A model generated the notes under the pieces. That model saw nothing but the letters and a program-made list of their open reading frames with translations, was not told the DNA's origin and searched no databases. This document shows, piece by piece, positions 1 through 7,747 of a stretch of 29,810 nt of DNA. The DNA comes from an uncultured Clostridia bacterium. Lineage in GTDB: Bacteria; Bacillota; Clostridia; Peptostreptococcales; Anaerovoracaceae. Each line of letters begins with the position of its first letter. Positions within the stretch are counted from its first letter, which is position 1. The stretch covers positions 1 through 29,810 of the forward strand of contig CALBZG010000175.1 of the NCBI GenBank assembly GCA_937889655.1, written 5' to 3'. The translations under genes and the position numbers were made by a program.

Positions 1-267
1 GTGCGTTTTTCTGCGAAAGGCGCGTTTGAGTATATTGAACTGACGCCGGAATACGCCATATTTGAGATTTCAACACCCAAAAGCTGGGTTGGCCAGTCCG
101 TCGCAGAAGTAGGCGTGCGCAGAGAATATAATATCAACGTGATCGGCATCAAGACCGGCAGCGACATTACGCCGCTGACCAGCGCAGGATATGTATTTAC
201 GGAGGATGATCATTTGATCATCGCAGGAAGCCAGAAGGATGCGCTGAAACTGATGCGGGTCAGATAG
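1..267 (+). CDS. trkA: Trk/Ktr potassium uptake regulatory subunit, C-terminal part (5' truncated)
   Basis: The 88 readable residues match the RCK_C (TrkA_C) half of the peripheral cytoplasmic subunit that gates Trk/Ktr K+ channels in response to nucleotides or c-di-AMP. The fold is visible as an opening beta strand, a segment resembling GQSVAEVGVRREYNINVIGI, and the terminal strand DHLIIAGSQKDALKL. Family members are about 220 residues with an NAD-binding RCK_N half first, so the GTG at base 1 is internal and most of the gene lies upstream of the window. It converges on kdpE with 26 bases between the stop codons. A KdpDE-type pair next door supports a potassium role. Whether it is KtrA or TrkA cannot be settled from this fragment. 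Confidence 0.82.
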   Translation: MRFSAKGAFEYIELTPEYAIFEISTPKSWVGQSVAEVGVRREYNINVIGIKTGSDITPLTSAGYVFTEDDHLIIAGSQKDALKLMRVR

Positions 268-278
268 AAGCCTGATCG

Positions 279-305
279 GCGGACGGGAGCCGGCTACTCG
301 TCCGC
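279..305. repeat. Inverted repeat between converging trkA and kdpE
   Basis: GCGGACG (279-285) pairs with CGTCCGC (299-305) around a 13-nt loop in the short gap between the two stop codons and the end of kdpE. Neither strand has a T-tract after the stem, so it is not a standard intrinsic terminator. It may still protect the 3' ends of the converging transcripts. Confidence 0.3.
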
Positions 306-983
306 AAACCGGTATCCGACTCCGATCTCCGTAAAAATAAACCTGGGATTGGTGGTGTCCCTTTCGATTTTTCTGCGCAGATTCGCCATGAACACCCGTA
401 CTGTCCGGGTATCGCCGGCTTCGTCGTAGCCCCAGATCTGCCGCAGTATGTAATTGTGGGTAAGCACGCGTCCTTTATTGGCGATAAGAAGTGCCAGGAG
501 GCGATATTCTGTTTGCGTAAGATGGATCTCCTGCCCGTCGACCGTTACTTTCCGCCGGCTTTGGTCCACCGTCAGCCAATCGCATTCGAACACAGGCTCG
601 CTTTCTGCCGGCAGAGAGCCAAGCTTTCGCTCCGCCACCCGGATCCTGGCCAGAAGCTCACCCATATGGAACGGCTTGGTCACATAGTCGTCGGCGCCGG
701 CGTCCAGCGCTTCGATTTTTTCCTTTTCCTGATCCCGGGCGGATATGACAAGGATCGGAGTCCCTGAGAACGTACGGATGTCGCGAATGACCTCCACGCC
801 GTCTTTATCCGGCAGTCCCAGATCCAGCAAAAGGATATCCGGGTGATGGGATGTATACAAAAACATCCCTTCTGCCGCCGTCTGCGCTACGAGTACCTCA
901 TACCCCTCTTTTTTCAAAGACAAGCTCAGGAATCCGGTAATATAGCGGTCATCCTCGATCGCCAGGATTTTTGTACTGCTCAA
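294..983 (-). CDS. kdpE: KdpE-type response regulator (OmpR family)
   Basis: This 229-residue cytoplasmic transcription factor has an N-terminal receiver domain with the acidic pair at D11/D12, phospho-acceptor D54 (DLGLPDKDG) and K103 (TKPF). A winged-helix DNA-binding domain fills residues 130-226. The start is a TTG at 981-983, six bases after a strong GGAGG, and it overlaps the kdpD stop (TTGA), so the two genes are translationally coupled. KdpE proteins activate potassium-uptake genes when phosphorylated by KdpD. No kdpFABC genes are seen here, so the neighbouring Trk/Ktr system is a plausible target (inference). KdpE is the best call given the KdpD-like partner; a generic OmpR regulator is the alternative. 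Confidence 0.88.
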   Translation of the reverse strand: MSSTKILAIEDDRYITGFLSLSLKKEGYEVLVAQTAAEGMFLYTSHHPDILLLDLGLPDKDGVEVIRDIRTFSGTPILVISARDQEKEKIEALDAGADDYVTKPFHMGELLARIRVAERKLGSLPAESEPVFECDWLTVDQSRRKVTVDGQEIHLTQTEYRLLALLIANKGRVLTHNYILRQIWGYDEAGDTRTVRVFMANLRRKIERDTTNPRFIFTEIGVGYRFADE

Positions 984-2398
984 GACAGACCTCCTGCAGG
1001 CAATGTAACTATCATACGGATACCGGAGGGCGCGTTGTCCTCAGCGCGGATCGTTCCTCCGTGAGCTTCCACCACTGCTTTGCAGATGGACAATCCGAGT
1101 CCCATGCCGCGCTGGCCGTCCGCGATGCCTTTCTGGGGCCGTATAAAGCTTTTGAAGAGCGCTTTTTTGCGTTCCGGGTCAATCCCGCCTCCTGTGTCAG
1201 ATACCGTAAAGACTGCGCCGAACCCGTCTGCTGAGACATCCAAACGGATTTTTGCCTCCGCAGGCGTGTGGCGCACGGCATTTACCAACAGGTTCGTCAG
1301 CACTTGTACGATCAGTTTACCGTCGATGTATAATTCCACCACCTCGGAAGGAAGGGAAACCTGAAAATCCCTTCCGGCCAGCAAGCGCTTCATGTGGGAT
1401 ACCGTTTCCCCGACTACGTCGTCCACGACTTCGTAGGAGCGGTTCAATATCAGATGCCCTTCGTTGATGCGGGTCATGTTCAGGATATTTTCCACCAGCT
1501 GTGTAAGCCAGATCATTTCTTCGCTGATATCCTTTGCCAAAGATTTTTGCTCCTGGGGGGTCAGCCGGTCGAAATGATCGTACAATGTCTCGCCGGCCCC
1601 GGAAAGAGATGTCAGCGGCGTCCGCAGGTCGTGGGCCACGGCGCGCAGCAATATGCTCCGGAGTTTTTCGCCTTCCATGGCGACACGCAGTTCTTCCCGT
1701 TCGTGATAGATGTATTCACGGTCCAACGTGACGCCAATTTGAGCGGCCACGGTTTTGATCAGCAGGTCGGTCTCGCCTGTGAGTTCCCTGCCGTCCAAAA
1801 TGATCCGAATCTCACCCAGCGGGCCCCCTGCGCCGTTGATCACATAACGCGGGGCGTCCGGGCTGACTTCCGGCAAATCGGCACCGTAGGCGCTTCCGTC
1901 GGACAGAAGGATTCGGGCATCCAGGCCGCTGTGCTTTTTGATATAGGAGATCCCGTAAACCGGAATATTGTCCTTCCCTGTGATCCCGATAAATTCTCCC
2001 GAGATCCTGGAGAGGAGCCTGGCGGTTTTTTCGTTTCGGAGAGAAAGATCCGTCTGCTGCTGCAGCCGGGACATCAGCGTGCCTGCCACCAGGGCCGTGA
2101 TAAAGAAAAAGATGAGCAGGATGATGTCAGAGGTGCTGTAGATGTGGAATGTGTGGAGGGGTTCGGTAAAAAAATAATTAAAGACCATCACCGAAGAAAT
2201 GGCCGAGAAGATACCGTACAGATAACTCCGTGTCAACACGGTGCAAAAAAGGACAGCCAAAAGATAGAGGAGGATGATGGTCTCGGTCCCTATGCCCAAC
2301 GGGTTCAGAAACAGGGCGCAGAGCGTCGACGCGCTCAGGATCAGCAAAAGAACGAGCAAAGGCTTCCCGGTCTTTCTGAGATTGGCATTTTGCCGCAT
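980..2398 (-). CDS. kdpD: Short KdpD-type sensor histidine kinase
   Basis: This 472-residue membrane kinase phosphorylates KdpE. Four hydrophobic segments in residues 13-110 form the DUF4118 sensor region (with NYFFTEPLHTF at 74-84). A GAF-like region follows (about 125-230), then HisKA with the phospho-acceptor H256 (VAHDLRTPL), and HATPase with N box (LTNLLVNAVRH), G1 (SDTGGGID) and G2 (GMGLGLSI). The start at 2398 has GAGGCGG upstream; the longer frame to 2455 would run into the upstream gene. Classical KdpD is about 900 residues and begins with a KdpD P-loop domain and a UspA domain. Both are absent here, and the coding region has a clean start, so this is the natural short form and not a fragment. 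It forms an operon with kdpE and the CoA-binding gene. Confidence 0.9.
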   Translation of the reverse strand: MRQNANLRKTGKPLLVLLLILSASTLCALFLNPLGIGTETIILLYLLAVLFCTVLTRSYLYGIFSAISSVMVFNYFFTEPLHTFHIYSTSDIILLIFFFITALVAGTLMSRLQQQTDLSLRNEKTARLLSRISGEFIGITGKDNIPVYGISYIKKHSGLDARILLSDGSAYGADLPEVSPDAPRYVINGAGGPLGEIRIILDGRELTGETDLLIKTVAAQIGVTLDREYIYHEREELRVAMEGEKLRSILLRAVAHDLRTPLTSLSGAGETLYDHFDRLTPQEQKSLAKDISEEMIWLTQLVENILNMTRINEGHLILNRSYEVVDDVVGETVSHMKRLLAGRDFQVSLPSEVVELYIDGKLIVQVLTNLLVNAVRHTPAEAKIRLDVSADGFGAVFTVSDTGGGIDPERKKALFKSFIRPQKGIADGQRGMGLGLSICKAVVEAHGGTIRAEDNAPSGIRMIVTLPAGGLS

Positions 2399-2412
2399 GA
2401 TCGGTCCGCCTC

Positions 2413-2775
2413 TTATTCGGCTTCCACGTAAAGGCTCAGACCTACCAGCAGGCAACCCTGAATGTACGGATAGTGCATTTCATCCAGATAGGTCATCAAC
2501 TCTTCGCTTTCGGCGCCGGGTTGTATAACGATGCTTTTGAAGGGCGTGACGCATTCCTTCATCAGCTTCAACCCTTTGGCCGGGTGGATGCAAAGATCGA
2601 TGATGTCCAGCTCTCCGGGCACGTCGTTGAGGGATTCCAGCTCTTTGCCAACACTGTGGACAGTGTAGCCGTTGGCCAGCATCTTATGTTTGATTTTCCA
2701 GGCGTACTTTTCTTCGTTCAGCGTGTCGCCTACGATGGCAAAAGTGCGCTGCTTCATGACTTCCTGAAGTTCCAT
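2413..2775 (-). CDS. CoA-binding domain protein (YccU-like)
   Basis: This 120-residue cytoplasmic protein is a single Rossmann-like CoA_binding_2 domain. It has an N-terminal beta strand and nucleotide loop (TFAIVGDTLNEEKYAWKI), a central IIDLCIHPAKG segment and IVIQPGAESEE. Length is normal for the family, whose physiological role is not established. The ATG at 2775 is chosen because AAAGGAG lies just upstream; a longer frame to 2862 would run back through the promoter. It is the first gene of the operon with kdpD, 14 bases apart. A functional link to potassium signalling is only inferred from the shared transcript. Confidence 0.8.
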   Translation of the reverse strand: MELQEVMKQRTFAIVGDTLNEEKYAWKIKHKMLANGYTVHSVGKELESLNDVPGELDIIDLCIHPAKGLKLMKECVTPFKSIVIQPGAESEELMTYLDEMHYPYIQGCLLVGLSLYVEAE

Positions 2776-2800
2776 GGCGGCTCCTTTCGACTTTTGCATG

Positions 2801-2829
2801 ATTATAACATGAGCGCATTTCGTTTGCAA
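2801..2829 (-). promoter_or_regulatory. Sigma-A promoter of the CoA-binding/kdpDE operon
   Basis: On the minus strand TTGCAA (2829-2824) is separated by exactly 17 bases from a perfect TATAAT (2806-2801), about 25 bases upstream of the start codon. The -35 hexamer is palindromic and also serves the opposite promoter. Confidence 0.75.
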
Positions 2830-2852
2830 ACCGGGGGGTTCTGTCGTAAAAT
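2824..2852 (+). promoter_or_regulatory. Sigma-A promoter of the aldo/keto reductase gene
   Basis: TTGCAA (2824-2829), a 17-base spacer and TAAAAT (2847-2852) lie 42 bases upstream of the start codon. The -35 hexamer is the same six bases used by the divergent promoter. Confidence 0.65.
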
Positions 2853-2894
2853 GACAGTGCAAACGATGTTCGATGAGAGAAAAGGAGATTCAAT

Positions 2895-3908
2895 ATGCAG
2901 TATGTGCGTTTGGGTAAAACCGGACTGAACGTTTCACCGGTGTCTTTCGGCGGCATCCCGATCCAGCGGGGCACTGCGGAGGATACCAGAGCTGTTGTGG
3001 ATAAAATGGAGGAATTGGGGATCAACCTGATCGATACGGCCAGGGGCTATACGGTCTCCGAAGAATACCTCGGCGCTGCCCTTCGCGGACGTCGGGAGCG
3101 GTTCATTCTGGCAACCAAAAGCATGGTGCGGGATCATGCCGGAATGAAAAACGAGGTGGAAACCAGCCTGGCAAAGCTCGGCACAGATCATATCGACCTT
3201 TATCAGATCCACAATATCAAGACGGCGGATTTTGATAAGGTCTTCGGGGATGACGGCGCCTGGAAAGCTCTTGTGGAGGCGCGGCAGGAAGGAAAGATCG
3301 GACACATCGGGGTTACCGCCCACGGGATCGACGACCTGAAACGGATCGTTAAGGAGCACGCGCACCAGGTCGAAACCATCATGTTCCCGTATAATCTGGT
3401 GGAGATCCAGGGCGAGGAGACGTTGAAGGAAGCCCGGGCGAAGGATATCGGTACCATCGCCATGAAGCCGTTGGCCGGGGGCAATCTGGAAAACTGGCGG
3501 CTGGCGCTCCGCTTTGTTGCGCTTTCGGGTGTCTGCGACGTATCGATCCCCGGAATGGGCGACGTGGCGGAAGTGGAGCAGAATGCCTCTGTTTGCAATG
3601 ATCTGGCGCCTCTTACCGAGGCAGAGTGGGAAGAGATCCACTTGCTTCGCCGGGAACTGGGCAATCGCTTCTGCCGGCGCTGCGGGTACTGCGCTCCGTG
3701 CACGGTGGGCATCGATATCCCCACGAACTTCGTTTTTGCCAATTATCTCAGAAAATACGGCCTGGCTGGCTGGGCCAAAGACCGCTACGCGTCGTTGAAG
3801 GTCAATGCGTCGGCCTGCGTCGAATGCGGCGCTTGCGAGGAGCGCTGTCCCTACGATCTGCCCATCATCGAGATGTTGAAGAAAGTCCGTATGGATTTCG
3901 GGCAGTAG
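2895..3908 (+). CDS. Aldo/keto reductase with C-terminal 4Fe-4S ferredoxin domain
   Basis: The 337-residue protein has a TIM-barrel aldo/keto reductase domain (residues 1-250), including LIDTARGY near residue 47, the DLYQIHN strand and the IGVTAHG segment. A cysteine-rich C-terminus follows, with CRRCGYCAPC around residues 256-265 and a second cluster CVECGACEERCP around 308-319. This architecture is common in anaerobes as predicted ferredoxin-linked oxidoreductases; the substrate is unknown. The start has AAAGGAG seven bases upstream. It is transcribed alone, divergent from the CoA-binding/kdpDE operon, and ends at a bidirectional terminator. The usual catalytic Asp-Tyr-Lys-His tetrad was not verified residue by residue. 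Confidence 0.88.
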   Translation: MQYVRLGKTGLNVSPVSFGGIPIQRGTAEDTRAVVDKMEELGINLIDTARGYTVSEEYLGAALRGRRERFILATKSMVRDHAGMKNEVETSLAKLGTDHIDLYQIHNIKTADFDKVFGDDGAWKALVEARQEGKIGHIGVTAHGIDDLKRIVKEHAHQVETIMFPYNLVEIQGEETLKEARAKDIGTIAMKPLAGGNLENWRLALRFVALSGVCDVSIPGMGDVAEVEQNASVCNDLAPLTEAEWEEIHLLRRELGNRFCRRCGYCAPCTVGIDIPTNFVFANYLRKYGLAGWAKDRYASLKVNASACVECGACEERCPYDLPIIEMLKKVRMDFGQ

Positions 3909-3955
3909 CTCCTGTGCTCGTAGCGCAGGCTTCGCAGCAGGTCATTTAAGGCAAT

Positions 3956-3985
3956 AAAAAAGCCGGATCATCGATTCGGCTTTTT
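3956..3985. terminator. Bidirectional intrinsic terminator
   Basis: A stem of 8 base pairs (3961-3968 with 3974-3981, one G-U) closes a 5-nt loop. It is flanked by A5 on the left and T5 on the right, so it can end both the aldo/keto reductase transcript and the converging glycerate kinase transcript. Confidence 0.85.
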
Positions 3986-3991
3986 ACGCGG

Positions 3992-5119
3992 TTATATTCC
4001 GTAAATCTTGCGTATGATACGCTCCGTTGTTCCTGTCAGCAGGCTTTTGGCATTTTTCATGGCCAAATCCAGTGGCACCGTCTCATCGGCAGCTGCGACG
4101 ATGGCCCGGAATCTTTTCCCGAATGCCTGTCTGCCCGGATCGGTCACCCGGCCGCAAATGGCGATGACCGGTATATTCAATCTTTCGCAGCGCTCCAAAA
4201 CACCGAAAATGACTTTGCCCCGCATGGTCTGCTGGTCCAGTTTTCCTTCGCCGGTGACCACCAGGTCTACGTCTTCCAGCTTTTCGTCGAAAGCTGCCAG
4301 GTCCAGGATCACATCGACGCCGCGCACCAGGCGGGCGCCAGTAAAGCACATGAGCCCCATGCCCAGTCCGCCGGCGGCGCCGGCGCCCGGAACGTTTCTG
4401 GCGCTGACATTCAGATCTTCTTCCACGATGTCTGCAAAGTGCTTGAGATTCTGATCCAGCTGCAGGATCATTTCGGCGGTTGCGCCCTTTTGAGGGCCAT
4501 AGATGTGGGAAGCGCCTTCCGGGCCGCAGAGAGGATTGTTGACATCGCACATGACCAGGATATCTGCTTCTTTCAGACGGGGATCCAGTTCCGTGCAGTC
4601 GATATGATCCAGTGTGCCCAAGGCACCTCCGCCGGGCGGCAGTTCCCTGCCTTCGGCGTCATATAAGCGGACGCCCAGCGCCTGGGCCATTCCCGCTCCC
4701 GCATCGTTGGTAGCCGATCCGCCGATGCCGATGCAGATCTTTCGACAACCCATGTCCAGGGCTTTTCGGATCAGCTGTCCGGTGCCGTATGTAGTGGCGG
4801 ACAGTACGTCACGCTCTTCGGGGGCCACCAGCAGCAGGCCCGAGGCCTGGGCCATCTCGATCACCGCTTCTCCGGTATCCAGAATGGCAAAGGTGGCTTG
4901 GATGGGGCGTCCCAACGGGTCCAGCACGGTTTCCGTGACCGGCGTTCCGCTCAGGCCTGCCAGGACCGTAGCCACAGTCCCTTCGCCGCCGTCGGCAGCG
5001 GGCATCATCCGGATGTCCGCCTCCGGAAAGACGCGGCGGATCCCCTCCTGCATACATTCGGCTGCTTCCATGGATGTCAGACTTCCTTTGAACGAATCGG
5101 CTGCGATCAGAAATTTCAT
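3992..5119 (-). CDS. glxK: Glycerate kinase (GlxK/GarK family)
   Basis: The 375-residue length is standard for the family, which phosphorylates D-glycerate to 2-phosphoglycerate and feeds it into lower glycolysis. Diagnostic segments are the N-terminal ADSFKGSLTS, the glycine-rich GIGGSATNDAGAGMAQ in the first third, and VTGEGKLDQQT in the last third. The start is preceded by a GAGGGGG ribosome binding site and a near-perfect promoter whose -35 overlaps that of the divergent lipoprotein operon. It appears monocistronic, and no other glycerate or tartronate pathway gene is adjacent. Confidence 0.93.
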   Translation of the reverse strand: MKFLIAADSFKGSLTSMEAAECMQEGIRRVFPEADIRMMPAADGGEGTVATVLAGLSGTPVTETVLDPLGRPIQATFAILDTGEAVIEMAQASGLLLVAPEERDVLSATTYGTGQLIRKALDMGCRKICIGIGGSATNDAGAGMAQALGVRLYDAEGRELPPGGGALGTLDHIDCTELDPRLKEADILVMCDVNNPLCGPEGASHIYGPQKGATAEMILQLDQNLKHFADIVEEDLNVSARNVPGAGAAGGLGMGLMCFTGARLVRGVDVILDLAAFDEKLEDVDLVVTGEGKLDQQTMRGKVIFGVLERCERLNIPVIAICGRVTDPGRQAFGKRFRAIVAAADETVPLDLAMKNAKSLLTGTTERIIRKIYGI

Positions 5120-5149
5120 GAAGCATCCCCCTCTCTTAAGCGCACTACG

Positions 5150-5178
5150 ATTTTACCTTGGTGATACGGCGTTGTCAA
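5150..5178 (-). promoter_or_regulatory. Sigma-A promoter of glxK
   Basis: On the minus strand TTGACA (5178-5173), a 17-base spacer and TAAAAT (5155-5150) lie about 30 bases before the start codon. Its -35 hexamer overlaps by five bases the -35 of the promoter facing the other way. Confidence 0.75.
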
Positions 5179-5201
5179 TGTTTGCTTCTTTGTGATATAC
5201 T
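5172..5201 (+). promoter_or_regulatory. Extended -10 sigma-A promoter of the lipoprotein-ECF-queT operon
   Basis: TTGTCA (5172-5177) and TATACT (5196-5201) are separated by 18 bases, with TG one base upstream of the -10. The predicted leader to the first start codon is only about 30 bases, too short for a preQ1 riboswitch. Confidence 0.7.
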
Positions 5202-5236
5202 ACGCAAGGGTATTGATAGAGAAGGGGGTTTCGACC

Positions 5237-6064
5237 ATGAGAATACGTTTACTGACAGGATCGGCCACGGCTGTCATCCTTGTGGCGGCGCTGGTCTTGT
5301 GCGCCGGCGGCTGCGGCAAAACAGAAAGCAGCCTGCTGTCCGAATTCAAAGACATGACGGAGGCAGCTCCCACCCGGCAAGGATTGCAGGACGCTGTATC
5401 TTTCCTTGACACATCTATCGAAGAGGTCTCTGAGGAGGGCGCCAGCCGGCTGGTGCTTGCCTACGAGGATTATCTGTTGCGCTATCTGAGCAGCAACGAG
5501 CCTTTTGATGCGGAGGCGCCGGTCGCCGATTGGTTCGTGATCCCGCCGTTGCCGGAAGAATCCGGCCCGGGGCAGGTGGACTATCAATCGCTCCTGACGC
5601 GTTACGGGGACCGCGTAAGCCCTGAGCTCCGCGAGCTTTTCGTCATCAAATCCCTTGAGACTTCCGAACCGTCTACGGTGGATTCCCAGATCCTGCGCAC
5701 TTATCCGGATCTCCTGGACCGCGCATTGAAAGCTGAGACTTTGCTCCGGGAGCATAAGAGCCAGGACGCGGTCCGGGCCAATTCCCTGGAGTATTATAAA
5801 AACTACTTGTTCTTGCTGTTGGCGGGCAGTGACCTGACTCCGGTATTTGACTACGACACCGGCGTATTTTCCCCGGAAGCGCAGGAAGCTTATGAGGATT
5901 TCATCGCAGGTCATCCGGACACCGTGCTGGCCGGCGTTTTGACAGAGTATTTCGGATATCTCAACAGCATCGGATTTCAGATTGACTATTCAGATCCGGT
6001 GGAAAGCAAAGTGTTTTATGATACATGCGACTACCTGATCGAAGGGGCGCTGGAAAGTTTCTGA
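5237..6064 (+). CDS. Predicted lipoprotein of unknown function, first gene of ECF operon
   Basis: The 275-residue protein begins with a basic MRIR, a hydrophobic segment and a lipobox-like CAGGC, with the likely lipidated cysteine near residue 27. It should sit on the outer face of the membrane. The mature part is acidic, rich in short predicted helices and tyrosine, and resembles no family I recognise. The ATG at 5237 follows GAAGGGGG; an earlier in-frame codon at 5192 lies inside the promoter and is rejected. The ecfA1 start follows the stop codon after one base, so it is co-transcribed with the queuosine-precursor transporter genes. A substrate-handling or assembly role there is only inferred from position. 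Confidence 0.75.
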   Translation: MRIRLLTGSATAVILVAALVLCAGGCGKTESSLLSEFKDMTEAAPTRQGLQDAVSFLDTSIEEVSEEGASRLVLAYEDYLLRYLSSNEPFDAEAPVADWFVIPPLPEESGPGQVDYQSLLTRYGDRVSPELRELFVIKSLETSEPSTVDSQILRTYPDLLDRALKAETLLREHKSQDAVRANSLEYYKNYLFLLLAGSDLTPVFDYDTGVFSPEAQEAYEDFIAGHPDTVLAGVLTEYFGYLNSIGFQIDYSDPVESKVFYDTCDYLIEGALESF

Positions 6065-6065
6065 T

Positions 6066-6908
6066 ATGGAACAGCCAATCATCACAATCGAAGACCTGAC
6101 CTTTGCCTATGAGCGGGAAGAGGGCGGCGAGCAGATCCCGGCGCTGAGTCATGTGACGCTTTCCGTCCCGGCCGGAAGTTTTGTGGCCGTGATCGGCCAG
6201 AACGGTTCGGGAAAATCGACCCTGGCAAAATGTCTCAACGCGCTGCTTCTTCCGGGAGGGGGCGCTGTTTACGTGAAGGGCCGAAGCACCGCTGAGGATG
6301 CGGCCGTTTGGGAGATCCGCAAGACCGTGGGCATGGTGTTTCAGAATCCTGACAATCAGCTGGTGTCCTCCATTGTGGAGGATGACGTGGCCTTCGGTCC
6401 GGAAAACCTGGGCGTGGAGCCGGCTCAGATCCGCCGGCGCGTGGACGAAGCGCTAAAGAGCGTGGACATGTACGAGCATCGAAAAAAGGGCCCGCACCTT
6501 CTCTCCGGTGGCCAAAAGCAACGGGTGGCGATCGCCGGCGTATTGGCGATGGAATCGGAATGCATCGTGCTGGACGAACCCACGGCGATGCTGGATCCTT
6601 CCGGCAGGAAAGAAGTGATGGAGATCATCCATCGGCTGCACAGGCAGGGGAAAACGATCATTTTGATCACGCATTTCATGGAGGAGGCAGCCCAGGCAGA
6701 CCGGGTCGTCATCATGGAAAAGGGCGCTGTAATTTTTGATGGCACGCCGAAGGAAGTGTTTACCGCGGCGACGGAGCTGGAAAGCCAGCGCCTGGATATG
6801 CCCTTTGCCGTGGAGATGGCCGGACGCCTGCGCAAACGGGGGCTGGACATTCCGCGGGATGTCATTACAGATCAGGGGCTGGTGGAGCACTTATGCGCAT
6901 TGAAGTAA
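6066..6908 (+). CDS. ecfA1: ECF transporter ATPase EcfA1 (CbiO-type)
   Basis: This is one of the two cytoplasmic ATPases that power energy-coupling-factor vitamin importers (280 residues). It has Walker A GQNGSGKST near residue 42, Q-loop in MVFQNPDNQ, the ABC signature LLSGGQKQRVAIAG, Walker B IVLDEPTAMLDP and the switch histidine in LITHF. The FQNPDNQ form and the order A1-A2-T are typical of Firmicute ECF modules. Its end overlaps ecfA2 by 16 bases, indicating translational coupling. No strong ribosome binding site precedes it, so it may depend on translation of the lipoprotein gene just upstream. Confidence 0.95.
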   Translation: MEQPIITIEDLTFAYEREEGGEQIPALSHVTLSVPAGSFVAVIGQNGSGKSTLAKCLNALLLPGGGAVYVKGRSTAEDAAVWEIRKTVGMVFQNPDNQLVSSIVEDDVAFGPENLGVEPAQIRRRVDEALKSVDMYEHRKKGPHLLSGGQKQRVAIAGVLAMESECIVLDEPTAMLDPSGRKEVMEIIHRLHRQGKTIILITHFMEEAAQADRVVIMEKGAVIFDGTPKEVFTAATELESQRLDMPFAVEMAGRLRKRGLDIPRDVITDQGLVEHLCALK

Positions 6909-7741
6909 AAGACCTTACTCATATTTACAGCGAAGGGATGCCCTTTGAGACCGTGGCCATCCGCCAGGTGAACTTTACAGTAGAACCGGGCTCTTTCGTG
7001 GGCCTTATCGGCCATACCGGTTCGGGAAAGTCCACGTTGATCCAGCACCTGAACGGGCTCCTGAAGCCTGTGGAGGGCAGCGTTTTGGCAGACGGCGTGG
7101 ATGTCTGCGAAAAAAGTGAAGCCTCCAGAAATGTCCGGCGCAAGATCGGTCTCGTATTTCAGTACCCTGAGTATCAGCTTTTCGAGGAAACAGTCCTCAA
7201 AGATGTCTGCTTCGGGCCGAAAAACTTAGGCCTGTCCCAGGATGTCTGCGAAGAAAGGTCCTTTCATGCCCTGAATCTGGTGGGCCTGGACGCCGAAGGG
7301 GTAAAAGACAGATCGCCGTTCAGCTTGTCCGGCGGTGAAAAGCGTCGAGTCGCCATTGCAGGCGTCCTGGCGATGGATCCGGAGGTGCTGATCCTGGATG
7401 AGCCCACTGCAGGCCTGGATCCGAAAGGGCACAACGACGTGCTGGAAATGATCCAGAATATCCGCCGGTCCAGAGAACTGACCATCATTCTGGTCTCCCA
7501 CAACATGGACGATATCGCCCGCCTGGCAGACCATGTGCTGGTCATGGAAGACGGCGCTCTCGTCATGGAGGGTTCCCCGAAAAGTATTTTCGCCCAGGAA
7601 GAAAAACTCCGTGACCTGGGTTTGGCTGTGCCTTCGGCGACGGCACTCATGCAACGGCTTGCCCGGCAAGGATATCCTGTGCGGACAGATATCCTGACTG
7701 CGGCGGAAGCCGAAGAAGAAATCATTCGCATATTCGGGTAG
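6893..7741 (+). CDS. ecfA2: ECF transporter ATPase EcfA2 (CbiO-type)
   Basis: This is the second ATPase of the ECF module (282 residues), which pairs with EcfA1 on the EcfT coupling helices. It shows Walker A GHTGSGKST, Q-loop LVFQYPEYQ (the form typical of EcfA2), signature SLSGGEKRRVAIAG, Walker B LILDEPTAGLDP and switch histidine VSHNM. The start has GGTGGAG and lies inside the end of ecfA1. The stop is followed six bases later by ecfT. Confidence 0.95.
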   Translation: MRIEVKDLTHIYSEGMPFETVAIRQVNFTVEPGSFVGLIGHTGSGKSTLIQHLNGLLKPVEGSVLADGVDVCEKSEASRNVRRKIGLVFQYPEYQLFEETVLKDVCFGPKNLGLSQDVCEERSFHALNLVGLDAEGVKDRSPFSLSGGEKRRVAIAGVLAMDPEVLILDEPTAGLDPKGHNDVLEMIQNIRRSRELTIILVSHNMDDIARLADHVLVMEDGALVMEGSPKSIFAQEEKLRDLGLAVPSATALMQRLARQGYPVRTDILTAAEAEEEIIRIFG

Positions 7742-7747
7742 GGTGCC

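Noticed and set aside
279..305. Intrinsic terminator between trkA and kdpE
   Set aside because: The hairpin has no T-tract on either strand; kept only as a low-confidence inverted repeat.
1394..2431. A 345-codon plus-strand frame opposite kdpD
   Set aside because: It is antisense to a kinase with all motifs intact and shows no domain.
5120..5236. preQ1 riboswitch upstream of the QueT operon
   Set aside because: The predicted leader is only about 30 bases and shows no preQ1-like pseudoknot.
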